From: Megaleporinus macrocephalus
Taxonomy: Eukaryota; Chordata; Actinopteri; Characiformes; Anostomidae
Assembly: GCA_021613375.1 (NCBI GenBank)
Contig: CM038719.1
Location: 1,166,220 to 1,230,219, forward strand
Length of the DNA: 64,000 nucleotides
Reading direction: 5' to 3'
Part shown: positions 12,161 to 25,800 of the stretch, one piece after another
Position numbering within the stretch: position 1 is the stretch's first letter
Layout of the letters: each line of letters starts with the position of its first letter
Position numbers and translations under genes: made by a program
Notes under the pieces: model-generated
What the model was told of the DNA's origin: nothing
Database searches by the model: none
What the model saw: only the letters and a program-made list of their open reading frames with translations

Positions 12161-12581
12161 GCAAATGTCACGTTGCCTGTCTCAACTGGTGAGCCGGCTC
12201 AACCTGGAGACTCCATTTCCCAGAACCCTCCGCTGGAGGACGTCACCGTCACGTATCCTCCTGCAGCCTATCGGTCATCGTCCCCAGAATACTGAAAACA
12301 CCTGAACTCAATCTAGCACGAGTACTTAAAGACCAACATGTGCCTTTACTGGTTGCGAGGTTTTGCAATTGTTTCTATACTGTTTGCCCGTTTCCGTGTT
12401 TTGACCTGTTTTGTATTTTCGACTACCGAGTTTGGATTTTCCCTTCGTCTGTTCTCTGCCTGGTTTTTGGACTCTTGTTTTTGACTTTTCCTTTGGATTT
12501 GCCCTTTTGTACAATAAAGCCGGTTCCCCTTTTTACAGTTCCGCGAGCGTCCAGTCTGTCCTTCGCGCGCCTGACAGCAAA
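12161..12581 (+). mobile_element. Solo LTR (Ty3/gypsy-type) with perfect 5-bp target-site duplication
   Basis: The LTR spans 12166-12576, 411 bp, starting TGTCA and ending TGACA (a TG...CA terminus with a 5-bp inverted repeat). It is flanked by identical GCAAA at 12161-12165 and 12577-12581. An AATAAA signal lies at 12514-12519, about 60 bp before the right end, as expected for an R/U5 boundary. No internal retroelement sequence is present, so LTR-LTR recombination removed the body. The short open frames inside it have no coding meaning. Confidence 0.85.
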
Positions 12582-13425
12582 AAGCTAGAAAGCCCCCTCT
12601 TTCAAAAGTCAACCGTCCAATTAAACTCACAGAGTCTGAGCAGAGTCCCTGGGGTGTCCAGTCTGTGGTCCACTTTACCTATAAGCGAATATGCCCCCAG
12701 TTCTACCTCAGCACTGCGTCCCCAGGGGGTATTTAGCGGCTCTCTGCTCTCTTCTCTGGCCATGTGCTATGCGTCAGCTGGGCTTTATGGTCCAGCTTCC
12801 TCTGCAGACTGACGTAACCTAATGCCTTTTTTATCTGAATATTTGATATTCATCATCAAAACATCTGGAAAGGCTTCGTTAGCCTATAGCAGCTAATCCT
12901 TTAGATATTGTTTTGCTTTAACGCTCAGCTACATGTTCACCCATGTTCATTCATACGAGCCTGTTCACATCTAATACTGAGAGGACCTTTACCAACTGCT
13001 CAAATTTCTAAATAATGAAACGATTAAGAGTCATTCAGTGGTTCGGTGTGAAATACTCCACTCTAGAGAAACGTGCAAAGCCTGGAACCAAACATACGCC
13101 TGTAAAATTTCCATTATAGAAAGATATTATATGTAATGGTTAGATATATACGCTGACTGGCGTATTGTTTTACAGTGGTTTTGGTTTAAATGCATTTTAA
13201 ACCATTATTTAAATATGCTAATGGTGGATGGATACATGCAGGGTGGAAAAATAGTCCCTAAAGAATTCAGATTTCAGATTTTCTACTATTTAACCAGAAC
13301 CAGAGTGTTTAGATGTGATGTTAAAGATGATGATAGTGATTAATGTGGAATTTGTTGGCGGGAAATTTTGCCTCAGTAATTATTTCATGTAGTACTTTTC
13401 TGTGAGGGAGTTTTTAGAGGTGGAC
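12582..13425. other. Unique DNA before the first coding exon
   Basis: No recognised element; moderately AT-rich from 13080 on. Confidence 0.35.
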
Positions 13426-13525
13426 GTCTGGTTCCATTCACCACCACTGTGAACTGTTCTGACTGTATCTAGAACAGAGTTTCACACAGAACCCACTCTG
13501 AACAACACTGTTTACGTATTAACCC
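13426..13525 (+). repeat. Interspersed repeat fragment, copy 1
   Basis: Shares GTCTGGTTCCATTCACCACC and the following ~95 bp (CTAGAAC-GAGT-TCACAC, CTCTGAA, TGTTTAC) with 24935-25030. Two copies in this window suggest a dispersed family, which I cannot name. Confidence 0.5.
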
Positions 13526-13729
13526 TTTAATTAAAACATAGTAAAGGTGTATGTCAGCAGAGAGACAGTGAGGACAGAAGAGACAGAGGAGCAGAAGGAG
13601 GAAGAGAGATCAGAAGCTAAAGGAGGGGGAGATTAAACAGACAGGTGGAGTTGGGGGGTCAGTGATGATGGATGTGCTGTGTAATCTTCTGCCTCCTGTT
13701 TATACCACGGCTGTGCTCTTATTCCACAG

Positions 13730-13890
13730 ATTATCAGCCATGCCATTGGTTAGTCAGCAGCAGCGCCAGCGGAGGGCGGCGGAGCCTGAGGCAGAACCCG
13801 CCCCTGCCCCGCCTCCTCCACCTTCGCACCACGCCCACAACTTCATGAACATGAAGAACAAGTTCTTCAATGAGCTTGGACATCTACCAA
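13730..13890 (+). CDS. syt5: syt5 coding exon 1 (start codon 13740)
   Basis: Acceptor TTATTCCACAG ends at 13729; the exon has 10 bp of leader, then ATG at 13740 with G at -3. It encodes 50 residues starting [20 protein letters not shown], a proline-rich stretch, and [12 protein letters not shown], which aligns with the KxxNELxKIP segment just before the membrane span in Syt1 and Syt2. Donor A|GTAAGT follows 13890 (phase 1). An in-frame ATG at 13662 would add 26 residues, but it lies across the acceptor, so I take it as intron. No N-glycosylation sequon is present. Confidence 0.8.
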
Positions 13891-16800
13891 GTAAGTAACA
13901 GGCTACTACACTAATCAATACACTTCTATACTTCACCTACTACACTAATCAATACACTACTATACTTCACCTACTACACTAATCAATACACTACTATACT
14001 TCACCTACTACACAAATCAATACACTACTATACTTCACCTACTACACTAATCAATACACTACTATACTTCACCTACTACACTAATCAATACACTACTATA
14101 CTTCACCTACTACACTAATGAATACACTTCTATACTTCACCTACTACACTAATGAATACACTTCTATACTTCACCTACTACACTAATGAATACACTTCTA
14201 TACTTCACCTACTACACAAATCAATACACTACTATACTTCACCTACTACACAAATCAATACACTACTATACTTCACCTACTACACTAATCAATACACTAC
14301 TATACTTCACCTACTACACAAATCAATACACTACTATACTTCACCTACTACACAAATCAATACACTACTATACTTCACCTACTACACTAATCAATACACT
14401 ACTATACTTCACCTACTACACTAATGAATACACTACTATACTTCACCTACTACACTAATAAATACACTTCTATACTTCACCTACTACACTAATAATACAC
14501 TTCTATACTTCACCTACTACAATAATGAATACACTACTATACTTCACCTACTACACTAATAAATACACTTCTATACTTCACCTACTACACTAATAATACA
14601 CTTCTATACTTCACCTACTACACTAATAAATACACTACTATACTTCACCTACTACACTAATGAATACACTACTATACTTCACCTACTACACTAATAATAC
14701 ACTTCTATACTTCACCTACTACACTAATGAATACAATACTATACTTCACCTACTACACTAATGAATACACTTCTATACTTCACCTACTACACTAATCAAT
14801 ACACTACTATACTTCACCTACTACACTAATGAATACACTACTATACTTCACCTACTACACTAATGAATACACTTCTATACTTCACCTACTACACTAATAA
14901 TACACTTCTATACTTCACCTACTACACTAATGAATACACTACTATACTTCACCTACTACACTAATCAATACACTACTATACTTCACCTACTACACTAATG
15001 AATACACTTCTATACTTCACCTACTACACTAATGAATACACTTCTATACTTCACCTACTACACTAATGAATACACTACTATACTTCACCTACTACACTAA
15101 TGAATACACTACTATACTTCACCTACTACACTAATGAATACACTACTATACTTCACCTACTACACTAATGAATACACTACTATACTTCACCTACTACACT
15201 AATGAATACACTACTATACTTCACCTACTACACTAATGAATACACTACTATACTTCACCTACTACACTAATGAATACACTTCTATACTTCACCTACTACA
15301 CTAATGAATACACTACTATACTTCACCTACTACACTAATGAATACACTACTATACTTCACCTACTACACTAATGAATACACTTCTATACTTCACCTACTA
15401 CACTAATGAATACACTTCTATACTTCACCTACTACACTAATGAATACACTTCTATACTTCACCTACTACACTAATAAATGCAGTTCTATACTTCACCTAC
15501 TACACTAATGAATACACTACTATACTTCACCTACTACACTAATTAATACACTACTATACTTCACCTACTACACTAATGAATACAATACTATACTTCACCT
15601 ACTACACTAATGATATACTTCTATACTTCACCTACTACACTAATGAATACACTACTAAACTTCACCTACTACACTAATGAATACACTACTATACTTCACC
15701 TACTACACTAATGAATACAATACTATACTTCACCTACTACACTAATGATACACTTCTATACTTCACCTACTACACTAATGAATACACTACTATACTTCAC
15801 CTACTACACTAATGAATACACTACTATACTTCACCTACTACACTAATGAATACACTACTATACTTCACCTACTACACTAATAAATACACTTCTATACTTC
15901 ACCTACTACACTAATGAATACAATACTATACTTCACCTACTACACTAATGAATACACTTCTATACTTCACCTACTACACTAATCAATACACTACTATACT
16001 TCACCTACTACACTAATGAATACACTACTATACTTCACCTACTACACTAATGAATACACTTCTATACTTCACCTACTACACTAATGAATACACTACTATA
16101 CTTCACCTACTACACTAATGAATACACTACTATACTTCACCTACTACACTAATGAATACACTTCTATACTTCACCTACTACACTAATGAATACACTTCTA
16201 TACTTCACCTACTACACTAATGAATACACTACTATACTTCACCTACTACACTAATGAATACACTACTATACTTCACCTACTACACTAATGAATACACTTC
16301 TATACTTCACCTACTACACTAATGAATACACTACTATACTTCACCTACTACACTAATGAATACACTACTATACTTCACCTACTACACTAATGAATACACT
16401 TCTATACTTCACCTACTACACTAATGAATACACTTCTATACTTCACCTACTACACTAATGAATACACTTCTATACTTCACCTACTACACTAATCAATACA
16501 CTACTATACTTCACCTACTACACTAATCAATACACGTCTATAATTCACCTACTACATTAATGAATACACTTCTATACTTCACCTACTACACTAATGAATA
16601 CACTTCTATACTTCACCTACTACACTAATGAATACACTTCTATACTTCACCTACTACACTAATGAATACACTACTATACTTCACCTACTACACTAATGAA
16701 TACACTTCTATACTTCACCTACTACACTAATGAATACACTTCTATACTTCACCTACTACACTAATGAATACACTACTATACTTCACCTACTACACTAATG

Positions 16801-19800
16801 AGGGCACTTCTATACTTCACCTACTACACTAATGAGTACACTTCTATACTTCACCTACTACACTAATCAATACACTTCTATACTTCACCTACTACACTAA
16901 TGAATACACTACTATACTTCACCTACTACACTAATGAATACACTACTATACTTCACCTACTACACTAATGAATACACTTCTATACTTCACCTACTACACT
17001 AATGAATACACTTCTATACTTCACCTACTACACTAATGAGTACACTTCTATACTTCACCTACTACACTAATGAATACACTTCTATACTTCACCTACTACA
17101 CTAATGAGTACACTTCTATACTTCACCTACTACACTAATGAATACACTTCTATACTTCACCTAATACACTAATGATACACTTCTATACTTCACCTACTAC
17201 ACTAATGAATACACTTCTATACTTCACCTACTACACTAATAAATGCAGTTCTATACTTCACCTACTACACTAATGAATACACTACTATACTTCACCTACT
17301 ACACTAATTAATACACTACTATACTTCACCTACTACACTAATGAATACAATACTATACTTCACCTACTACACTAATGATATACTTCTATACTTCACCTAC
17401 TACACTAATGAATACACTACTAAACTTCACCTACTACACTAATGAATACACTACTATACTTCACCTACTACACTAATGAATACAATACTATACTTCACCT
17501 ACTACACTAATGATACACTTCTATACTTCACCTACTACACTAATGAGTACACTTCTATACTTCACCTACTACACTAATGAATACACTTCTATACTTCACC
17601 TAATACACTAATGATACACTTCTATACTTCACCTACTACACTAATGAATACACTTCTATACTTCACCTAATACACTAATGATACACTTCTATACTTCACC
17701 TACTACACTAATGAATACACTTCTATACTTCACCTACTACACTAATGAATACACTTCTATACTTCACCTACTACACTAATTAATACACTACTATACTTCA
17801 CCTACTACACTAATGAATACAATACTATACTTCACCTACTACACTAATGATACACTACTATACTTCACCTACTACACTAATGAATACACTTCTATACTTC
17901 ACCTACTACACTAATGAGTACACTTCTATACTTCACCTACTACACTAATGAATACATTTCTATACTTCACCTACTACACTAATGAATACACTTCTATACT
18001 TCACCTACTACACTAATGAATGCAGTTCTATACTTCACCTACTACACTAATGAATACACTTCTATACTTCACCTACTACACTAATGAATACATTTCTATA
18101 CTTCACCTACTACACTAATGAATACACTACTATACTTCACCTACTACACTAATGAATACACTACTATACTTCACCTACTACACTAATGAATACACTACTA
18201 TACTTCACCTACTACACTAATGAATACAATACTATACTTCACCTACTACACTAATGATACACTTCTATACTTCACCTACTACACTAATGAGTACACTTCT
18301 ATACTTCACCTACTACACTAATGAATACATTTCTATACTTCACCTACTACACTAATGAGTACACTTCTATACTTCACCTACTACACTAATGAATACACTT
18401 CTATACTTCACCTACTACACTAATGAGTACACTTCTATACTTCACCTACAACACTAATGATACACTTCTATACTTCACCTACTACACTAATGAATACACT
18501 TCTATACTTCACCTACTACACTAATGAATGCAGTTCTATACTTCACCTACTACACTAATGAATACACTTCTATACTTCACCTACTACACTAATGAATACA
18601 TTTCTATACTTCACCTACTACACTAATGAGTACACTTCTATACTTCACCTACTACACTAATGAATACACTTCTATACTTCACCTACTACACTAATGAATG
18701 CAGTTCTATACTTCACCTACTACACTAATGAATACACTTCTATACTTCACCTACTACACTAATGCATACATTTCTATACTTCACCTACTACACTAATGAA
18801 TACACTACTATACTTCACCTACTACACTAATGAATACACTACTATACTTCACCTACTACACTAATGAATACACTTCTATACTTCACCTACTACACTAATG
18901 AATACACTTCTATACTTCACCTACTACACTAATGAATACACTTCTATACTTCACCTACTACACTAATGAATACACTTCTATACTTCACCTACTACACTAA
19001 TGAATACACTTCTATACTTCACCTACTACACTAATGAATACACTACTATACTTCACCTACTACACTAATGAATACACTTCTGTACTTCACCTACTACACT
19101 AATGAATACACTTCTATACTTCACCTACTACACTAATGAATACACTTCTATACTTCACCTACTACACTAATGAATACACTACTATACTTCACCTACTACA
19201 CTAATGAGGGCACTTCTATACTTCACCTACTACACTAATGAGTACACTTCTATACTTCACCTACTACACTAATGAATACATTTCTATACTTCACCTACTA
19301 CACTAATGAATACACTACTATACTTCACCTACTACACTAATGAATACACTACTATACTTCACCTACTACACTAATGAGTACACTTCTATACTTCACCTAC
19401 TACACTAATGAATACATTTCTATACTTCACCTACTACACTAATGAATACACTACTATACTTCACCTACTACACTAATGAATACACTACTATACTTCACCT
19501 ACTACACTAATGAATACACTACTATACTTCACCTACTACACTAATGAATACACTACTATACTTCACCTACTACACTAATGAATACACTTCTATACTTCAC
19601 CTACTACACTAATGAGTACACTTCTATACTTCACCTACTACACTAATGAATACATTTCTATACTTCACCTACTACACTAATGAATACACCACTATACTTC
19701 ACCTACTACACTAATGAATACACTTCTATACTTCACCTACTACACTAATGAATACACTACTATACTTCACCTACTACACTAATGAGTACACTTATATACT

Positions 19801-22800
19801 TCACCTACTACACTAATGAATACACTTCTATACTTCACCTACTACACTAATGAATACACTACTATACTTCACCTACTACACTAATGAGGGCACTTCTATA
19901 CTTCACCTACTACACTAATGAGTACACTTCTATACTTCACCTACTACACTAATGAGTACACTTCTATACTTCACCTACTACACTAATGAGTACACTTCTA
20001 TACTTCACCTACTACACTAATGAATACATTTCTATACTTCACCTACTACACTAATGAATACACTACTATACTTCACCTACTACACTAATGAATACACTAC
20101 TATACTTCACCTACTACACTAATCAATACACTTCTATACTTCACCTACTACACTAATAATACACTACTATACTTCACCTACTACACTAATGAATACACTT
20201 CTATACTTCACCTACTACACTAATGAATACATTTCTATACTTCACCTACTACACTAATGAATACACTTCTATACTTTACCTACTACACTAATCAATACAC
20301 TTCTATACTTCACCTACTACACTAATGAATACACTTCTATACTTCACCTACTACACTAATGAATACACTTCTATACTTCACCTACTACACTAATGAATAC
20401 ACTTCTATACTTCACCTACTACACTAATAATACACTACTATACTTCACCTACTACACTAATGAATACACTTCTATACTTCACCTACTACACTAATGAATA
20501 CACTTCTATACTTCACCTACTACACTAATGAGTACACTTCTATACTTCACCTACTACACTAATGAATACACTTCTATACTTCACCTACTACACTAATGAT
20601 ACACTTCTATACTTCACCTACTACACTAATGAATACACTTCTATACTTCACCTACTACACTAATGAATGCAGTTCTATACTTCACCTACTACACTAATGA
20701 ATACACTTCTATACTTCACCTACTACACTAATGAATACATTTCTATACTTCACCTACTACACTAATGAATACACTACTATACTTCACCTACTACACTAAT
20801 GAAAACAATACTATACTTCACCTACTACACTAATGATACACTTCTATACTTCACCTACTACACTAATGAACAAACTACTATCCTTCACCTACTACACTAA
20901 TGAATACACTTCTATACTTCACCTACTACACTAATGAACACACTTCTATACTTCACCTACTACACTAATGAATACACTTCTATACTTCACCTACTACACT
21001 AATGAATACACTACTATACTTCACCTACTACACTAATGATTACACTTCTATACTTCACCTACTACACTAATGAACACACTTCTATACTTCACCTACTACA
21101 CTAATGAATACACTTCTATACTTCACCTACTACACTAATGAACACACTTCTATACTTCACCTACTACACTAATGAACACACTTCTATACTTCACCTACTA
21201 CACTAATGAACACACTTCTATACTTCACCTACTACACTAATGATTACACTTCTATACTTCACCTACTACACTAATGAATACACTTCTATACTTCACCTAC
21301 TACACTAATGAATACACTTCTATACTTCACCTACTACACTAATGATTACACTTCTATACTTCACCTACTACACTAATGATTACACTTCTATACTTCACCT
21401 ACTACACTAATGAACACACTTCTATACTTCACCTACTACACTAATGAATACACTTCTATACTTCACCTACTACACTAATAAATACACTTCTATACTTCAC
21501 CTACTACACTAATGAATACACTACTATACTTCACCTACTACACTAATGAGTACACTTCTATACTTCACCTACTACACTAATGAATACACTTCTATACTTC
21601 ACCTACTACACTAATCAATACACTTCTATACTTCACCTACTACACTAATGAATACACTTCTATACTCCACCTACTACACTAATCAATACACTTCTATACT
21701 TCACCTACTACACTAATCAATACACTTCTATACTTCACCTACTACACTAATGAATACACTTTTATACTTCACCTACTACACTAATGAATACACTTCTATA
21801 CTTCACCTACTACACTAATGAATACACTACTATACTTCACCCGCTACACTAATGAATACACTTCTATACTTCACCTACTACACTAATGAGTACACTTCTA
21901 TACTTCACCTACTACACTAATGAATACACTTCTATACTTCACCCGCTACACTAATGAATACACTTCTATACTTCACCTACTACACTAACAAATACACTTC
22001 TATACTTCACCTACTACACTAATCAATACACTTCTATACTTCACCTACTACACTAATCAATACACTTCTATACTTCACCTACTACACTAATCAATACACT
22101 TCTATACTTCACCTACTACACTAATCAATGCACTTCTATTCTTCACCTACTACACTAATGAATACATTTCTATACTTCACCTACTACACTAATCAATACA
22201 CTTCTATACTTCACCTACTACACTAATGAATACACTACTATACTTCACCCGCTACACTAATGAATACACTTCTATACTTCACCTACTACACTAATGAGTA
22301 CACTTCTATACTTCACCTACTACACTAATGAATACACTTCTATACTTCACCCGCTACACTAATGAATACACTTCTATACTTCACCTACTACACTAACAAA
22401 TACACTTCTATACTTCACCTACTACACTAATCAATACACTTCTATACTTCACCTACTACACTAATCAATACACTTCTATACTTCACCTACTACACTAATC
22501 AATACACTTCTATACTTCACCTACTACACTAATCAATGCACTTCTATTCTTCACCTACTACACTAATGAATACATTTCTATACTTCACCTACTACACTAA
22601 TCAATACACTTCTATACTTCACCTACTACACTAATGAATACACTTCTATACTTCACCTACTACACTAATGAATACACTTCTATACTTCACCTACTACACT
22701 AATCAATACACTTCTATACTTCACCTACTACACTAATGAATACATTTCTATACTTCACCTACTACACTAATCAATACACTTCTATACTTCACCTACTACA

Positions 22801-25800
22801 CTAATCATTACACTTCTATACTCCACCTACTACACTAATGAGTCTTTAGTCTGGTGGTGGTGGTGGTGATGATGTTTACATTGGTGATGATGATGTTTAC
22901 AGTAGTGGTGGTGATGTCTACAGTGGTGGTGATGCTGTTTACATTGGTGGTGATGATGTTTACAGTGGTGGTGATGGTGTTTAGAATGATGGTGATGTTT
23001 ACAGTGGTGGTGATGTTTACAGTGGTGGTGATGGTGGTTACAGTGGTGATGATGATGTTTACAGTAGTGGTGGTGATGTTTACAGTAGTGGTGGTGATGT
23101 TTACAGTGGTGGTGATGTTGTTTACAGTGGTGATGGTGTTTACAGTGGTGGTGATAATGTTACACTTTATCATAAAACTACTGTATAACTATGTTTACAG
23201 TGGTGGTGATGGTGTTTAGAATGATGGTGATGTTGTTTACAGTGGTGGTGATGTTTACAGTGGTGGTGATGGTGTTTACAGTGGTGGTGATGATGTTTAC
23301 AGTGGTGGTGATGATGTTTACAGTGGTGGTGATGGTGTTTACAGTGGTGGTGGTGAAGTTTACAGTGGTGGTGATGTTGTTTACAGTGGTGGTGGTGATG
23401 TTTACAGTGGTGGTGATGGTGTTTACAGTGGTGGTGATGATTTTTACAGTGGTGGTGATGATATTTACAGTGGTGGTGATGATGTTTACAGTGGTGGTGA
23501 TGATGTTTACAGTGGTGGTGATGGTGTTTACAGTGGTGGTGGTGAAGTTTACAGTGGTGGTGATGTTGTTTACAGTGGTGGTGGTGATGTTTACAGTGGT
23601 GGTGATGGTGTTTACAGTGGTGGTGATGATTTTTACAGTGGTGGTGATGATATTTACAGTGGTGGTGATGATGTTTACAGTGGTGGTGATGGTGTTTACA
23701 GTGGTGGTGATGATGTTTACAGTGGTGGTGATGATGTTTACAGTGGTGGTGATGGTGTTTACAGTGGTGGTGATGATGTTTACAGTGGTGGTGATGTTGT
23801 TTACAGTGGTGGTGGTGATGTTTACAGTGGTGGTGATGGTGTTTACAGTGGTGGTGATGATGTTTACAGTGGTGGTGATGATATTTACAGTGGTGGTGAT
23901 GATGTTTACAGTGGTGGTGATGTTTACAGTGGTGGTGATGGTGTTTACAGTGGTGGTGATGATGTTTACAGTGGTGGTGATGATATTTACAGTGGTGGTG
24001 ATGATGTTTACAGTGGTGGTGATGGTGTTTACAGTGGTGGTGATGATGTTTACAGTGGTGGTGATGTTGTTTACAGTGGTGGTGGTGATGTTTACAGTGG
24101 TGGTGATGGTGTTTACAGTGGTGGTGATGATGTTTACAGTGGTGGTGATGATATTTACAGTGGTGGTGATGATGTTTACAGTGGTGGTGATGTTGTTTAC
24201 AGTGGTGGCGGTGATGTTTACAGTGGTGGTGATGTTGTTTACAGTGGTGGCGGTGATGTTTAGAGTGGTGGTGATGTTGTTTACAGTGGTGATGGTGTTT
24301 ACAGTGGTGGTGATGGTGTTTACAGTGGTGGTGATGATGTTTACAGTGGTGGTGATGATATTTACAGTGGTGGTGATGATGTTTACAGTGGTGGTGATGG
24401 TGTTTACAGTGGTGGTGATGATGTTTACAGTGGTGGTGATGTTGTTTACAGTGGTGGTGGTGATGTTTACAGTGGTGGTGATGGTGTTTACAGTGGTGGT
24501 GATGATGTTTACAGTGGTGGTGATGATATTTACAGTGGTGGTGATGATGTTTACAGTGGTGGTGATGTTGTTTACAGTGGTGGCGGTGATGTTTACAGTG
24601 GTGGTGATGTTGTTTACAGTGGTGGCGGTGATGTTTAGAGTGGTGGTGATGGTGTTTACAGTGGTGGCGGTGATGTTTAGAGTGGTGGTGATGGTGTTTA
24701 CAGTGGTGGTGATGATGTTTACAGTGGTGGTGATGTTGTTTACAGTGGTGGCGGTGATGTTTAGAGTGGTGGTGATGTTGTTTACAGTGGTGATGGTGTT
24801 TACAGTTGTGGTGATAATGTTACACTTTATCATAAAACTACTGTATAACTATGTTTTAGACGTCAGGTTTTGTATTTGTATTATTTCATGTGATTGTATT
24901 AGATTTATTACATGAACATTAAGCTCCGGAGACGTCTGGTTCCATTCACCACCAGTGAGAACAGTTATATACGTTTCTCTAGAACTGAGTGTCACACCAA
25001 ACTGCTCTGAATGAATCTGTTTACATCTCAACATCTCAACAGTTTGAGATATAGGTGGTGTTTCCTCTTTAAGCTACTAGCATTTTCCACCTCATCATAA
25101 CTCACTTCCCTTATTTCTCTTTTACTTCATCCATTCCATCCATCAATTCACAGACCATAAGATCAAACGTAAGTCATCTTCAGCTCTTTTACATATTTAT
25201 CTTTAACTTTCCTTTCAACCCATCCATCTGTCGGTCCAGCTGTCCATCCATCCATCCACCCATCTATCCATCTGTCTACCCATCCATTTATCTATCCATT
25301 CATCTATCTGTCCATCATCTATCCATCTACCTATTCATCTATCCTTCATCATCAAAACCACCAACAAACTTTCTGAGTTTTATTGTGGAATGTTGATGAT
25401 GCATACATCCATCCAACCATACATCCCTCATCCATCTACCCATTAATTTGTCTACCCATTCATCCAGCCATCCATCTATATATCCATCAATCCATCCATC
25501 CAGTGTCTGTCTACCCAACTATTCATGCATCTACGCTGATCATTCATTCATCAGTCTGCTCACTCGTCTGTTCATCCACTCATCTGTACATTCGCTTATT
25601 TATTCTCTCTCTCTTTCAGTGCCCATGTGGGCGATCGGGGCGATCGTGGTGGTGGGCCTTGCTCTGGTGGCCTGCTTTGCGTTCTGTATCTATAAGAAAT
25701 GTCTAGGAGGAAAGAAGAAAGCGAAGAAAGTGCGCGAGAGGAAGGGCGGACGCCGGCGGAGGAAAAAGGAGGGCGAGGGAGAAGAGGGCGCGGTGAGAGA

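Noticed and set aside
12326..12630. Small lysine/arginine-rich protein on the minus strand
   Set aside because: It falls entirely within or overlaps the solo LTR and has no homologue that I recognise.
13662..13739. N-terminal extension of synaptotagmin from an upstream in-frame ATG
   Set aside because: It reads across a good splice acceptor (TTATTCCACAG at 13729), and synaptotagmins of this class have a short lumenal end as encoded from 13740.
23178..24915. Open frames of 551 and 574 codons on opposite strands
   Set aside because: Products of 18-24-bp repeat units that are multiples of three; they lie in a syt5 intron.
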